From assembly GCA_937876865.1 (NCBI GenBank), contig CALEFF010000086.1, positions 1 to 37,767 of the forward strand: DNA of 37,767 nt, given 5' to 3'. This DNA is from an uncultured Bacteroidales bacterium. Lineage in GTDB: Bacteria > Bacteroidota > Bacteroidia > Bacteroidales > P3. The position numbers were made by a program, and so were the translations under genes. Below are positions 21,623-31,321 of the stretch, one piece after another. How positions within the stretch are numbered: position 1 is the stretch's first letter; each line of letters begins with the position of its first letter. The notes beneath the pieces were generated by a model. It had not been told where the DNA came from. It worked only from the letters and a program-made list of their open reading frames with translations, and searched no databases.

Positions 21623-23575
21623 CTACTTCACATTCACCACTCTGATTTCTATTCTTCTGTCTTGCATTGCAGAAAATGTAAAGACCGAGCGGCGTTTTTC
21701 TTCTAAGGTTGTTGGATTTTCTGATGTGCTTTCCAATTTTCCAACAGGCATTCTTTCAATCGTTATTCTACCTACTTCAAAGTATGGTTGAAGACGTCCA
21801 TTTTGCCAAGTTTTTAAATAATTTTCTAAACTAACTATTCTACGTTCTGAAAGGATATGATTATATTCTGTTTCGTGAAGTGCAGAGGCATATCCTCTTA
21901 CATGAAGTGTGATTTGTTTTCCTGCGTGTGCTTGTTCTAAAAGATATTCTGCTAAAAGGTCTAATTTCATCATTCCTTTATCAATTTTTTCTTTAAAGAA
22001 CGCTTCCATTTTTTCAAGTGCTGGTCCTTCTAAACTATCGGCTAATCCTCGTGTTGTGTTTGCTTTGTATTGATTTGATAGCAATCTGTATTGTTTATAG
22101 CATTCTTGATAACTTTTCTCTGTTGTTGGAGAAACGCTTCCCGGATTTGGCTCATCGTTATGAAAATACAATGCAATAGGAAGGTCAAATACAGGATTGA
22201 ATTTTGCTTTTTGTTCTACAACTTTTTGAGTTGGAACTTTTGGTAAGTGTTTATCCCAACGATATAAGTCATTGCAACAAGTTTTGTTTTTAACATTGTT
22301 TTCGCTCTTACGGTTTGAAGTAAAGTATCCTTGTTCTCCGCTTATGTTCACAAAAGGATAAAGATCATTTGCAGGAGAATTGATTGGTTGAAGTAAGTTT
22401 TCGGGATTTGTCCAACGGTTTAATGCTCCTTCGCTGCGGAAAATATCAAATCCTCCAAAGCCCTTGTGTGCGTCTGAACTGAAATAAAGCATTTGTTCGT
22501 CATCGCAATAATGTGGAGTTATTTCATTTCCCTCTGTGTTAATAACATTGCCTAAGTTTACTGGTTTTGAGTCAAGATTTGTAAGGTTTACATACCATAA
22601 GTCATAGCCTCCAAAGCCCCCTACTCTATTTGAAGCAAAGTACATAAAGGTTTCACCATTTTCATTGCGAACTATGATTGGTGAAGAATTGGAAGATTTT
22701 TTGTCGTATGCTTGTTTTACAATTTTTGGACTACTCCACTTATTTTTAACAAACTGTGTGTAATAGATTTGGCTGATTTCTTTTCCGTTCTTGATTTCTG
22801 ATTTGTTAAAATAAATAGTATTGGCAAGGGTATCAAAGAAAAAGTTTGAGATATTTCGTTTTTTGTTATTTACATTACCTATTTCTATTGGTTTTGCCGG
22901 AGTATAGAATTCTTCATCTATGTAAGAAAAAAATATTTGATTGTAAATATCTGAATAAACCAACTCTCCATCTTCGCTTTCTTCCTTATATATTGGCGAA
23001 GTAAAGTAAAGAACACTATCTCGTAAAACAAAGGTGTTGCTTTGAGAGAATTTATTGTTTACATTATGACCTAAATTGACAACAGTAGTGTTTTCTTCTG
23101 GCGAATCGTTATCAAAAATCCAACGAAGAGTTTCTAATTCTTGTTTTGCTTGTTTTCTGATTTTTATATCAGGACAATCAAGCAAACAAGTGTTTAAAAA
23201 ATGTTGTGCTTGTACTATGTTACCATTGCATTTTGCTACTTCTGCCAAGTGAAGATATAGATAAGGAAAGGTTTTATTTATATCCAAAGTATCACTTTCT
23301 ATTAAAACTTTTTGATACCAATATTCTGCCTTGTCATAGTCTTTTTGCATTCTACAAACCTCTGCTATTTTGTAATTAAATCTAAGAGGATTAAGGATAA
23401 ACTTCTTACCCATTCTATAATTTTCTAAGGCTTCTTCATATTTTCCTTTTTCAAATAATTTGTCGCCTTTCTCTTCGTATGCTTTTGCATACTTTTCTTG
23501 TGCTATTACTTTGTTTGTGGTCAATCCTGCTGTCAATACAAACAGCAAGATAATGGTTTTTAAAATGTTGGACAT
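21623..23575 (-). CDS. OmpA-family protein with TPR and PD40 repeats, PorP/SprF partner
   Basis: The 650-residue protein has a signal peptide (ending KVIAQ), TPR helices at about 28-150 (YAKAYEEKGDKLFEKGKYEE, YDKAEYWYQKVL), PD40 propeller repeats at about 170-440 (YFASNRVGGFGGYDLWYVN, YFSSDAHKGFGGFDIF), and a C-terminal OmpA domain in which RGYAS...LSERRIVSLENYL and DRRIEIRVV mark the peptidoglycan-binding fold. Proteins of this kind are found beside PorP/SprF proteins and are thought to tie them to the cell wall. The ATG overlaps the end of the porP-like gene by 16 bases, so translation is coupled. It is shorter in one region than the PorE-like protein at 1928-3751 in that no regulatory-like domain is seen. 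Confidence 0.87.
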   Translation of the reverse strand: MSNILKTIILLFVLTAGLTTNKVIAQEKYAKAYEEKGDKLFEKGKYEEALENYRMGKKFILNPLRFNYKIAEVCRMQKDYDKAEYWYQKVLIESDTLDINKTFPYLYLHLAEVAKCNGNIVQAQHFLNTCLLDCPDIKIRKQAKQELETLRWIFDNDSPEENTTVVNLGHNVNNKFSQSNTFVLRDSVLYFTSPIYKEESEDGELVYSDIYNQIFFSYIDEEFYTPAKPIEIGNVNNKKRNISNFFFDTLANTIYFNKSEIKNGKEISQIYYTQFVKNKWSSPKIVKQAYDKKSSNSSPIIVRNENGETFMYFASNRVGGFGGYDLWYVNLTNLDSKPVNLGNVINTEGNEITPHYCDDEQMLYFSSDAHKGFGGFDIFRSEGALNRWTNPENLLQPINSPANDLYPFVNISGEQGYFTSNRKSENNVKNKTCCNDLYRWDKHLPKVPTQKVVEQKAKFNPVFDLPIALYFHNDEPNPGSVSPTTEKSYQECYKQYRLLSNQYKANTTRGLADSLEGPALEKMEAFFKEKIDKGMMKLDLLAEYLLEQAHAGKQITLHVRGYASALHETEYNHILSERRIVSLENYLKTWQNGRLQPYFEVGRITIERMPVGKLESTSENPTTLEEKRRSVFTFSAMQDRRIEIRVVNVK

Positions 23576-24567
23576 GGTATTGTTCTTATTTTTTTGTTAT
23601 ACGAAAATTTATTAAATCCATAACTTAAATAAATCTCTAATCCACCATAAGTATTTGAAACTTGCGAAAGACCAGAGATGTTTATATCATAGGCTAACCC
23701 TACGTTTACATTATTGTATTGATATTTTAACGCAAGGATTATTGCATCGTTTGATCGGTAATAAAGACCTATTCCTATATTGTTTTGATCAAAAATTGTA
23801 TTTGACATATCTATTATATAATCTCCTCCTATCAGTATTTCGTAATTGTCATTTTGGATAGAGGTGCTTGCAGAAAGTTGAATTTTTGATGCATCAGATG
23901 TAGGAAAAAGATAATTAAGATATCCATAATAGCGAGGTTTTAATCGTAATTGACCAATATTTAACTCGTCCATAAAGGTTAATCCCGGTTGAGTAAGATG
24001 AAAAACTGCAAATCCTGCGGATATGGCTTGAAAATCTACGGGTTCTATTTGCCAATGTATGCCTAAAGAGACATCATTATAAGATAAATCCGACAAAAGT
24101 ATGCCTTCCCAATCAGATTGTTGTGGTCCAAAATCTGCATTAGTCATATCGTATGACCAATAAGTGTTTGCAAATTGCATTCCTATGGAAATAAAATGAT
24201 TATTGCGTTTTTCTATTTGTTTGTTATAGGATAGATTGACAAACATTTGTCTTTGACCAAAGTTTAGTGTGCCTGCTACATCTGAAACAAAGCCTACGCC
24301 TAAGCCAAGTGAGTGTCTATATTTTTTACTGCTTAACAATCTTGCTTCCCCTGTCAATAAAGTTGTGTTATAACCGTTTGTGGAAACGGTTTGCCACTGA
24401 TTGCGATATGCTGTCGCAACTTTAAAGTCCGTATTAGTGAATGCTGTTTTTGCAGGATTGAGATACATATCGTTTGCGTTGATTGAGGAAAAGTGTACGT
24501 CTTGCCCTTGTAGTGAAAGTGCAAAAAAAGTTATTATTAGTAAGTTTACAACATAGGTTTTATTCAC
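23560..24567 (-). CDS. PorP/SprF-family outer-membrane protein
   Basis: The 335-residue product starts with a GTG at 24567 and a signal peptide (cleavage near LQGQ/DVHFSS). YLNPAKTAFTNTDFKVATAYRNQWQTV is the start region of the PorP/SprF family; the rest is a beta barrel with many aromatic strands (GLGVGFVSDVAGTLNFGQRQMF-like). The members known from T9SS help attach or present substrates at the outer membrane; each genome has many paralogues, so the specific function is open. It is read with the OmpA-family gene, with which it overlaps by 16 bases. Confidence 0.88.
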   Translation of the reverse strand: MNKTYVVNLLIITFFALSLQGQDVHFSSINANDMYLNPAKTAFTNTDFKVATAYRNQWQTVSTNGYNTTLLTGEARLLSSKKYRHSLGLGVGFVSDVAGTLNFGQRQMFVNLSYNKQIEKRNNHFISIGMQFANTYWSYDMTNADFGPQQSDWEGILLSDLSYNDVSLGIHWQIEPVDFQAISAGFAVFHLTQPGLTFMDELNIGQLRLKPRYYGYLNYLFPTSDASKIQLSASTSIQNDNYEILIGGDYIIDMSNTIFDQNNIGIGLYYRSNDAIILALKYQYNNVNVGLAYDINISGLSQVSNTYGGLEIYLSYGFNKFSYNKKIRTIPCPTF

Positions 24568-24588
24568 ATTGGCAATTATTATAAAGAC

Positions 24589-25278
24589 TTATCTTAATTT
24601 TGCTTTGATTACTTGACTATCTTTTTCAATTAGTTCTTTTATTTTCATTAGTCCGTCCTGTAAAGCAAGGGTTGCTGCTCGTCTTTGAAACTCATAGTAT
24701 CCGTGATAAAAGGCCATTTCTTCTTTTGCATAGCCTCGCTCATTGTATTTTGCAACTAAGTTATTTCTTGCGTCATATATTTCTACAATTACTTCAAGTT
24801 CAGTTGTGTTTGTACAGAATGGCATGCCAAAAAGATTAAGTGTGCCAAATGTAAAGCCACTTAACCACGACCATTTATAGTTATTTTTATTGTAAATTGC
24901 TCCTGCTCTCAATACAATATTGCCTTGACGGCGTGTTGTTTGATCACAAATATTGTTTGTTACCTCATTGACAAATACTGTTGCAGCGTCTTGTATTCTT
25001 TTTTCGGCTGTGTAAAGTTTTGTCTTTTCTGTGATTTCAAAAACGCCTTTTCCGTATGGTGTTTCTGTCAATCCGTATGGTGTACGTAAGTCATCTGATA
25101 CTTTTACTGAATAAGAATTTGCTCCGTATGCGTTTTCAAAAGATGGTTGGTCTATCCAGCAGGTTAAGCGTGGCAATAGACTTACGTTTTGATAATCTGG
25201 TGCAAATAAATCTGGTTCTAATGATTTGCATGAACTCAAACCAACTATGGTTACTAAGAGTAATAATATTTTTCTCAT
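24589..25278 (-). CDS. lipoprotein of unknown function
   Basis: The 229-residue product has a lipoprotein signal with lipobox LSSC (MRKILLLLVTIVGLSSC). The mature part has a beta-rich N-terminal half and an amphipathic helix at the end (RRAATLALQDGLMKIKELIE). Family not recognised. It stands 25 bases after mtaB and 21 bases before the porP-like gene, which suggests it works with the envelope pair that follows. Confidence 0.82.
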   Translation of the reverse strand: MRKILLLLVTIVGLSSCKSLEPDLFAPDYQNVSLLPRLTCWIDQPSFENAYGANSYSVKVSDDLRTPYGLTETPYGKGVFEITEKTKLYTAEKRIQDAATVFVNEVTNNICDQTTRRQGNIVLRAGAIYNKNNYKWSWLSGFTFGTLNLFGMPFCTNTTELEVIVEIYDARNNLVAKYNERGYAKEEMAFYHGYYEFQRRAATLALQDGLMKIKELIEKDSQVIKAKLR

Positions 25279-25303
25279 CTGTTATTTGTATTTTGTTTTG
25301 TAT

Positions 25304-26587
25304 TTATAATTTAAAATATTGTTTACTTTTATCCAATTGTGTTAATTCTTCTTCTGTTATTTGATTTATATATTTTTCTTCAAAGGGGCGTGCTACTCTT
25401 ATATAGTTGCCACTAAACCCAAACATCATTCCGTTTTCATTGTCTGCCTCCCAAAGAATTTTTTCTTTGTTTCCGCAATTTTTTTCATAGAATTTTATTT
25501 TTTTTTCTAAGGATAATTTTTGTAATTCTTTGCTTCTTTCTCTACGTTCTGCAATAGGCACTTTTCCTTGCATTTTTGCAGCAATTGTATTTGGTCTTTC
25601 CGAGTAGGTAAAGACGTGAAGAAACGCCAAAGGCAATGTTTCTATGAATTTATATGTTGAAAGAAAATCTTCTTTTGTTTCTTGTGGAAATCCAACTATT
25701 ACATCAGCGGCAACAAAAGCGAGAGGCATTTTTTCTTTTATGTAGTTTACTCTTTCTGCAAACAACTCTCGCTCATATTTTCTATGCATTAGTTTTAGGA
25801 TTTTATTATCTCCCGATTGCAACGGTATATGAAAATGTGGCAAAAAGGCTCTTGAATTTGCACAAAAGTCAATTACTTCTTTTGTTATAAGATTTGGCTC
25901 AATGCTTGATATTCTATATCTTTTGATTTCTTCTATTTCATCAAGGCGTTTAATAAGGTCTAAGAAAGTTTCGTTAGTGCTTTTTCCAAAATCCCCTATA
26001 TTTACTCCTGTTAGTACGACTTCTTTTTTGCCTTCTTTGGCTAATTGTTTTGCACAGTCTATTATGGTTTCTATATCTTTGTTTCGACTTCTTCCTCTTG
26101 CAAATGGTATTGCACAATAGGTACAAAAATAATCGCAACCGTCTTGTACTTTAAGGAAAGAGCGAGTTCTATCATCTGAGGAATAAGAAGTGTAAAATGT
26201 TTTAAGGCGTGAAATATCAAATACTTTATTTGTTGGACTTAATGTTTTGTGATGATTCAAAACATAATCAACTAATTTGTGTTTATCATCGTTTCCCAAT
26301 ATTATATCTACGCCTTCTATTGTTTCTATCACATTAGAATTGAGTTGAGAGAAACATCCAATCACTGCAATTATTGCCTCAGGGTTAAGACTATGTGCTT
26401 GACGAATAGCATTACGACATTTCTTTTCTGCAATTTGAGTTACAGTGCAAGTATTCAATACATAGACATCAGCCTTTTGTTTAAAATCAACTTGATTGTA
26501 ACCCTGAGCAGAAAATCTTCTTGCCAAATCGGAACTTTCCGCAAAGTTTAGTTTACAACCCAAGGTGTGAAATGCAATAGTTGCCAA
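25304..26587 (-). CDS. mtaB: tRNA N6-threonylcarbamoyladenosine (t6A37) methylthiotransferase
   Basis: The 427-residue radical SAM methylthiotransferase converts t6A37 to ms2t6A37 in tRNAs reading ANN codons. First-cluster Cys are at 11, 47 and 78 (FHTLGCKLNFAES, LNTCTVT, VIGCFSQ), and the radical SAM cluster is DGCDYFCTYC (Cys151, Cys155, Cys158). FHTLGCKLN and NTCTVT mark the MtaB group, and no TRAM domain as long as in RimO is needed. The start is TTG at 26587, one base after the ligA stop, an unusual start codon also used by rimO in this window. Confidence 0.93.
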   Translation of the reverse strand: MATIAFHTLGCKLNFAESSDLARRFSAQGYNQVDFKQKADVYVLNTCTVTQIAEKKCRNAIRQAHSLNPEAIIAVIGCFSQLNSNVIETIEGVDIILGNDDKHKLVDYVLNHHKTLSPTNKVFDISRLKTFYTSYSSDDRTRSFLKVQDGCDYFCTYCAIPFARGRSRNKDIETIIDCAKQLAKEGKKEVVLTGVNIGDFGKSTNETFLDLIKRLDEIEEIKRYRISSIEPNLITKEVIDFCANSRAFLPHFHIPLQSGDNKILKLMHRKYERELFAERVNYIKEKMPLAFVAADVIVGFPQETKEDFLSTYKFIETLPLAFLHVFTYSERPNTIAAKMQGKVPIAERRERSKELQKLSLEKKIKFYEKNCGNKEKILWEADNENGMMFGFSGNYIRVARPFEEKYINQITEEELTQLDKSKQYFKL

Positions 26588-26588
26588 A

Positions 26589-28634
26589 TTAAAAGTCTCC
26601 TATATTTAGTTTTTCAATAAAGTCTTGTTCTTCTATCATTTTTACGCCAAGTTTTTCTGCTTGTTTCTTTTTTTGTGGCCCTGTATTTTCACCACAAATC
26701 AAATAATCTGTCTTTGAAGATACTCCACTTAAAACTTTTCCTGAATTTTCTTCTATTATTTTTTTCAATTCTTCTCTTGAAAAATTTGTAAAAGTACCAC
26801 TGACAACAAAGGCTAAGCCTGAGAGTTTTTCGCTTGTCTTTTGACTTTGTTTTATTTCAAATTGCAAACCTAAGTCTTTTAGTCTTGCTATTAAATCTAA
26901 GTTATCTTGATTGGAAAAGTAGTTAAGAAGCGAGTCTGCTATTCTTTCCCCTACATCTTCTACTGATAGTAATTCTTCTTTTGTTGCTTTGATAAGAGAA
27001 TCTATATTTTTAAATGTAGTAGCCAAGCGTTTCGCTGTAACCTCTCCTACATATCTTATTCCTAAGGCATATAATACTTTTGTAAAATCTACCTCTTTGG
27101 ATTTGTTTATTGCTTGAATTATATTATTTGCTCCTTTTGCTTGAATATTTGCTTTATTTTCTTTATCAAGTGAGCCAAGTCCTATTATATCTTCTTGTTT
27201 TAGGGTATAAAATGAAGAGAAATCTTTTATTAATCCTGAGGAAAAAAGTATTTTTATTCTTTCCTCTCCAAGCGAATCTATATTCATCGCTTTTTTTGAA
27301 ACAAAATGTTGAAATCTTCCCAAGATTTGTGGCGGACAATGATTGTAATTTGGACAATAATGAGCAGCTTCTCCTTCCTCTTTCACTAATCGTGCATTAC
27401 AAATAGGGCAATTCTCTATAAATTTAATAGGTTGAGAATCTTGATTATTGTTTTGTCTTTCCACTCCTACTATTTTTGGAATTATTTCTCCACCTTTTTC
27501 TACTATTACAACATCATTTTCTCTTATATCTAACTTTTGTATTTGCTCAGCGTTATGAACACTTGCTCTTTTTACTATTGTGCCTGCAAGTTTCACAGGT
27601 TCAAATACTGCAACAGGGGTTACAACTCCCGTTCTTCCTACTTGATATTCTATTTCCAATAGTTTGCTTTTTGCTTGTTCTGCTTTAAACTTATAAGCCG
27701 TTGCCCAACGTGGGCTTTTTGCAGTTGTACCAAGTTTTTCCCATTGATTTGTATCGTTTAGTTTGATAACAATTCCATCAATATCAAAAGGTAGGTTTTT
27801 TCTTTCTTTATCCCAATAATTTATAAAGTCCATTATTTCATCTACCCCTTGTGCTTTTGCCACAAATTGAGGAATATTAAAACTCCAAGTGCGTGCTTGT
27901 TGCAAACGATTGTAGTGTAGGTTTTCTTTTATATCATCTCCTATTATATAATAAAGAAAACATTCTAATTTTCTTTGTGATACTTCTCTTGTATCTAAGA
28001 GTTTAATACTTCCAGAGGCAGCATTTCTTGGGTTTGCAAAGGGTTCTTCTGAGTTTTCTATTCTTTTAAGATTAAATTCTTCAAATGCCTTGTGCGGAAA
28101 AATAACCTCTCCCCTTATTTCAAAACGAGGTGGAACGTTTTCGCCATATAATTCAAGTGGAATAGACTTTATTGTTCTTATATTATCGCTTACATCATCT
28201 CCTTTAACGCCATCACCACGTGTTAAGGCTCTTACAAACTTTCCATCTTCGTATAATAGACTTATTGCAACACCATCGTATTTCAATTCACAAACCCATT
28301 CTAATTTTTCTCCCTCCAATAATTGCAAAGTACGGTTTACAAAGTCAATTAACTCCTCTTTTGAATATGTATTTGAAAGAGAAAGCATAGGATAACTATG
28401 TTCTGCTTGAACAAATCCTTTGTTTACTTGACCACCTACGCGTTGTGTTGGAGAATTTGGGGATTGAAATTCAGGATACTGCTTCTCCAAATCTTCTAAT
28501 TCTCGCATTAAAATATCAAATTGCCTATCCTCAATAGTAGGAGAGTCTAAGACATAATATTCATAATTATATCTATTGAGCAACTTTCGCAATTCGTCTA
28601 TTCTGCTTTTAATCAAATTAGATTGTTGGTTCAT
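26589..28634 (-). CDS. ligA: NAD+-dependent DNA ligase
   Basis: The 681-residue protein seals nicks in replication and repair. The adenylation domain carries the active Lys118 in KYDG, the OB domain has VEKGGEIIPKIVGVE, then a zinc finger (CPICNARL...HYCPNYNHCP), helix-hairpin-helix repeats (YALGIRYVGEVTAKRLATTF, LLSVEDVGERIADSLLNYF) and a C-terminal BRCT domain (GLAFVVSGTFTNFSREELKK). All domains of a full LigA are present. The ATG at 28634 lies within the end of pdxA (17-base overlap). Confidence 0.97.
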   Translation of the reverse strand: MNQQSNLIKSRIDELRKLLNRYNYEYYVLDSPTIEDRQFDILMRELEDLEKQYPEFQSPNSPTQRVGGQVNKGFVQAEHSYPMLSLSNTYSKEELIDFVNRTLQLLEGEKLEWVCELKYDGVAISLLYEDGKFVRALTRGDGVKGDDVSDNIRTIKSIPLELYGENVPPRFEIRGEVIFPHKAFEEFNLKRIENSEEPFANPRNAASGSIKLLDTREVSQRKLECFLYYIIGDDIKENLHYNRLQQARTWSFNIPQFVAKAQGVDEIMDFINYWDKERKNLPFDIDGIVIKLNDTNQWEKLGTTAKSPRWATAYKFKAEQAKSKLLEIEYQVGRTGVVTPVAVFEPVKLAGTIVKRASVHNAEQIQKLDIRENDVVIVEKGGEIIPKIVGVERQNNNQDSQPIKFIENCPICNARLVKEEGEAAHYCPNYNHCPPQILGRFQHFVSKKAMNIDSLGEERIKILFSSGLIKDFSSFYTLKQEDIIGLGSLDKENKANIQAKGANNIIQAINKSKEVDFTKVLYALGIRYVGEVTAKRLATTFKNIDSLIKATKEELLSVEDVGERIADSLLNYFSNQDNLDLIARLKDLGLQFEIKQSQKTSEKLSGLAFVVSGTFTNFSREELKKIIEENSGKVLSGVSSKTDYLICGENTGPQKKKQAEKLGVKMIEEQDFIEKLNIGDF

Positions 28635-29772
28635 TGTCCTCTTTTTCCAATGCTACTGAAATATCTTCCTCTACAATATTTTCTCTACTTACACTTTTCA
28701 ATGTATTAGAAGTAAGTTCATCAAATTCTCTTCTATTTTTAGTAATATCTAATGCTAAAAAAACAGCATTTCTGAAACTATCTGCCGATGCAATATTCTT
28801 TCCTGCAATTTCGTAAGCTGTTCCGTGAGCAGGAGATGTACGAACAAATGGCAATCCCGCAGTAAAGTTTACTCCTTCTGTAAAACTCATTAGTTTAAAT
28901 GGTATCAAACCTTGATCGTGATAAAGAGCCATTACTCCATCAAAGTCTTTCATTGTTCCATTTCCAAAAAAACCATCAGCAGGATAAGGACCAAAAGCCA
29001 AAATTCCTTTGTCGAAAGCCTCTTGTATTGCAGGTGTTACAATAGCATCATCTTCCTCTCCAATCAAACCTCTATCTCCTGCGTGAGGATTAAGAGCCAA
29101 AACGGCTATCTTTGGCATTCTGATTCCAAAATCACGTTTTAAAGAGTCATTCATCACTTTTAGTTTACGCAATATCAACTCCTTTGTAATAACTTGTGGA
29201 ACTTGTGAAAGAGATAAGTGATTTGTCATAATACCTATATGTAATTTATTACAAGTCATTATCATTAAACTTTCATCTACGCCAAACATTTTTGTCAAAT
29301 ATTCAGTATGTCCAGGAAAATTAAACTTATCGCTTTGAATATTCTTTTTGTTAATAGGATTTGTTACTAACGCATCAATTTTTCCATTCATCAAATCTCT
29401 GCAAGCAATATCCAAACTCATCGCTGCTAACTTTCCTCCAATTTCTGTAGGCTGTCCTATATCTATTTTTACTTCTTCTTGAATTATATTTAAGATATTG
29501 AACTTATTTGGCTCTGCTTGTTCTACTGAACGTATGTTTACAAAAGGAAAATCAGTAGCATTTATAAGTTTCTTATGATATGAAGCAATTTTTGAAGAAC
29601 CATAAAGAATTGGTGTACAAAAATCAAACATTCTATTATCAGAAAAACACTTCAACATCACCTCGTAACCAATTCCGTTAATGTCTCCGTGAGATATTCC
29701 TAATTTTATATTTTCTATATCTTTACCTCTTTTTTCTGGATTAAAGTTTTTTCTATTATTTATATCGTTCAT
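28618..29772 (-). CDS. pdxA: 4-hydroxythreonine-4-phosphate dehydrogenase
   Basis: The 384-residue enzyme oxidises 4-hydroxy-L-threonine phosphate in the DXP-dependent vitamin B6 pathway. Family motifs are GISHGDINGIGYEV, FPGHTEYL, NPHAGDRGLIGEED, YHDQGLIPFKL and FVRTSPAHGTAYEIAGK; His residues of the metal site lie in GHTE, NPHAG and YHDQG. About 20 residues at the N-terminus and about 30 at the C-terminus are extra and weakly conserved, and the end overlaps ligA. It is 11 bases after the aminopeptidase gene. Confidence 0.95.
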   Translation of the reverse strand: MNDINNRKNFNPEKRGKDIENIKLGISHGDINGIGYEVMLKCFSDNRMFDFCTPILYGSSKIASYHKKLINATDFPFVNIRSVEQAEPNKFNILNIIQEEVKIDIGQPTEIGGKLAAMSLDIACRDLMNGKIDALVTNPINKKNIQSDKFNFPGHTEYLTKMFGVDESLMIMTCNKLHIGIMTNHLSLSQVPQVITKELILRKLKVMNDSLKRDFGIRMPKIAVLALNPHAGDRGLIGEEDDAIVTPAIQEAFDKGILAFGPYPADGFFGNGTMKDFDGVMALYHDQGLIPFKLMSFTEGVNFTAGLPFVRTSPAHGTAYEIAGKNIASADSFRNAVFLALDITKNRREFDELTSNTLKSVSRENIVEEDISVALEKEDNEPTI

Positions 29773-29783
29773 TTTAGTTCAAA

Positions 29784-31232
29784 TTATAATTTACGTTTTT
29801 CAATAAGACTTTTTACAAACTCTATTATTAACCTTACGCCATAACCTGTTGCTCCTTTTAAGATATAATCTCTTTTTCTATCAAACATTGCAACACCTGC
29901 AATATCTAAATGAATAAAAGGATAATCAGTAAAGTGAGCCAAGAATTTTCCAGCAGTAATCATACCAGCTTCTCCTGGACCACAATTCTTTATATCTGCA
30001 ATATCTGATTTTATCAACTCATCATATTCACTCCAAAAAGGGAATTGAACAAGTCTTTCGTATGTTTTCTCTCCTGCCTCTTTCATTATTTGCATATATT
30101 GTTGAGCATCTTGCTCAACAGCAGCAATTCCGTAAGGTCCAACCGCTCTTGCGGCTGCTCCTGTAAGAGTTGCAGCATTTACAACCAAGAAAGGAGAAAG
30201 TTTTTTAGCGTATGAAAGAGCATCTGCTAAGATTAGTCGTCCTTCTGCATCGGTATTTACCACCTCAACATTAGTTCCATCATACATATTTATAATATCA
30301 CCACTTGCGTATGCATTTAATCCCGGGCGATTATCGGTTGAAGGGAACAAACCTACAACATGAATTGGCAATCCCAAACAAGCAATAGCGTAAATTGCAG
30401 TTGCCATCATTGCAGAGCCTGCCATATCTTCCTTCATATCATTCATATAATCGCCAGGCTTTAAATTTAATCCGCCAGTGTCATAAACCAAACCTTTTCC
30501 CACCAAAACCAATGGAGAAGAATTTGAGTTTTCAGGACGATACCTCATTATAGTAAACGTAGGCGGGTCTATACTACCTTGATTGACCGCTAAAAGTCCA
30601 CCCATCTTTTCTTGCTCAATTTTATCCTTATGCCAAACCTCAACTTCTATACCTGCCTCACGAGAAATATTTACAAAAGCAGTTGCTAATCCTTCTGCGT
30701 TTAGACTACAATAAGGCTCATTGACCAAATCCCTGCATTTTTCAACTGCTCTTACCACAACAAGAGATTGTTCTATATCTTCATTTTCTACAAATGGGTT
30801 AATAACAAACAGATTGTCAAAAGGATGAATCATTTGCTTAGGATCTGTTTTGTAATTATCAAAAGTATAACTTGCAAGTAACATTCCCTCAACAAAACCC
30901 ATTGCAAAATCTTTTGAAATCTCACTTACAAATTGCAAATCCTTTATATATTCCTTATCACAAAAGTCTAAAATCTTAGCACCTAATTTTCTAAAACTTT
31001 CAATTTGTGCATAAAAATCCTTATTCTCTTTTACAATAGCCACAATCGACCATTGAGTAAACTGATTGAATGCAAAAAAGTCTTTATCGTTTTCTTGTAT
31101 TTGTTGATTAACAAAGTTCAAAATATCATGCTCAACGAATTGAGAAGAAATCAACTCATTTTCTTTCCTTAGAAAAACAAAGAGTTTTGAAATTTCTGGC
31201 TTTATCGTTATAAGTCTTTCAATACTTATCAT
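29784..31232 (-). CDS. M17 leucyl aminopeptidase family protein
   Basis: The 482-residue enzyme has the M17 catalytic domain at about 150-480. Metal and catalytic residues are in VGKGLVYDTGGLNLKPG (Lys246, Asp251, Lys258), DMKEDMAGSA (Asp269) and NTDAEGRL (Asp328, Glu330, Arg332). It removes N-terminal residues from peptides in the cytoplasm with two metal ions. No signal peptide. It is the first gene of the minus-strand operon; a promoter lies at 31263-31270. Confidence 0.93.
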   Translation of the reverse strand: MISIERLITIKPEISKLFVFLRKENELISSQFVEHDILNFVNQQIQENDKDFFAFNQFTQWSIVAIVKENKDFYAQIESFRKLGAKILDFCDKEYIKDLQFVSEISKDFAMGFVEGMLLASYTFDNYKTDPKQMIHPFDNLFVINPFVENEDIEQSLVVVRAVEKCRDLVNEPYCSLNAEGLATAFVNISREAGIEVEVWHKDKIEQEKMGGLLAVNQGSIDPPTFTIMRYRPENSNSSPLVLVGKGLVYDTGGLNLKPGDYMNDMKEDMAGSAMMATAIYAIACLGLPIHVVGLFPSTDNRPGLNAYASGDIINMYDGTNVEVVNTDAEGRLILADALSYAKKLSPFLVVNAATLTGAAARAVGPYGIAAVEQDAQQYMQIMKEAGEKTYERLVQFPFWSEYDELIKSDIADIKNCGPGEAGMITAGKFLAHFTDYPFIHLDIAGVAMFDRKRDYILKGATGYGVRLIIEFVKSLIEKRKL

Positions 31233-31262
31233 AATTCTATAAATTATCTTAGTTTAATCGTA

Positions 31263-31270
31263 CAAAGATA
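31263..31270 (-). promoter_or_regulatory. -7 element of the aminopeptidase-led operon
   Basis: TATCTTTG on the minus strand lies 30 bases upstream of the ATG at 31232. It faces the same element of the divergent gene at 31291-31298, with 20 bases between them. Confidence 0.6.
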
Positions 31271-31290
31271 CAAAATAAAAGTAAAATAAC

Positions 31291-31298
31291 TATCTTTG
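31291..31298 (+). promoter_or_regulatory. -7 element of the GH3/beta-lactamase gene
   Basis: TATCTTTG lies 23 bases before the ATG at 31322. Its upstream contact region overlaps that of the divergent aminopeptidase promoter, so the two transcripts may compete. Confidence 0.6.
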
Positions 31299-31321
31299 CA
31301 AGACAAAAAACGTTGTATTAT

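Noticed and set aside
24589..25278. GldN/PorN or another named T9SS core component
   Set aside because: It sits with PorP/SprF but shows only a lipobox and no motif of any named T9SS protein.
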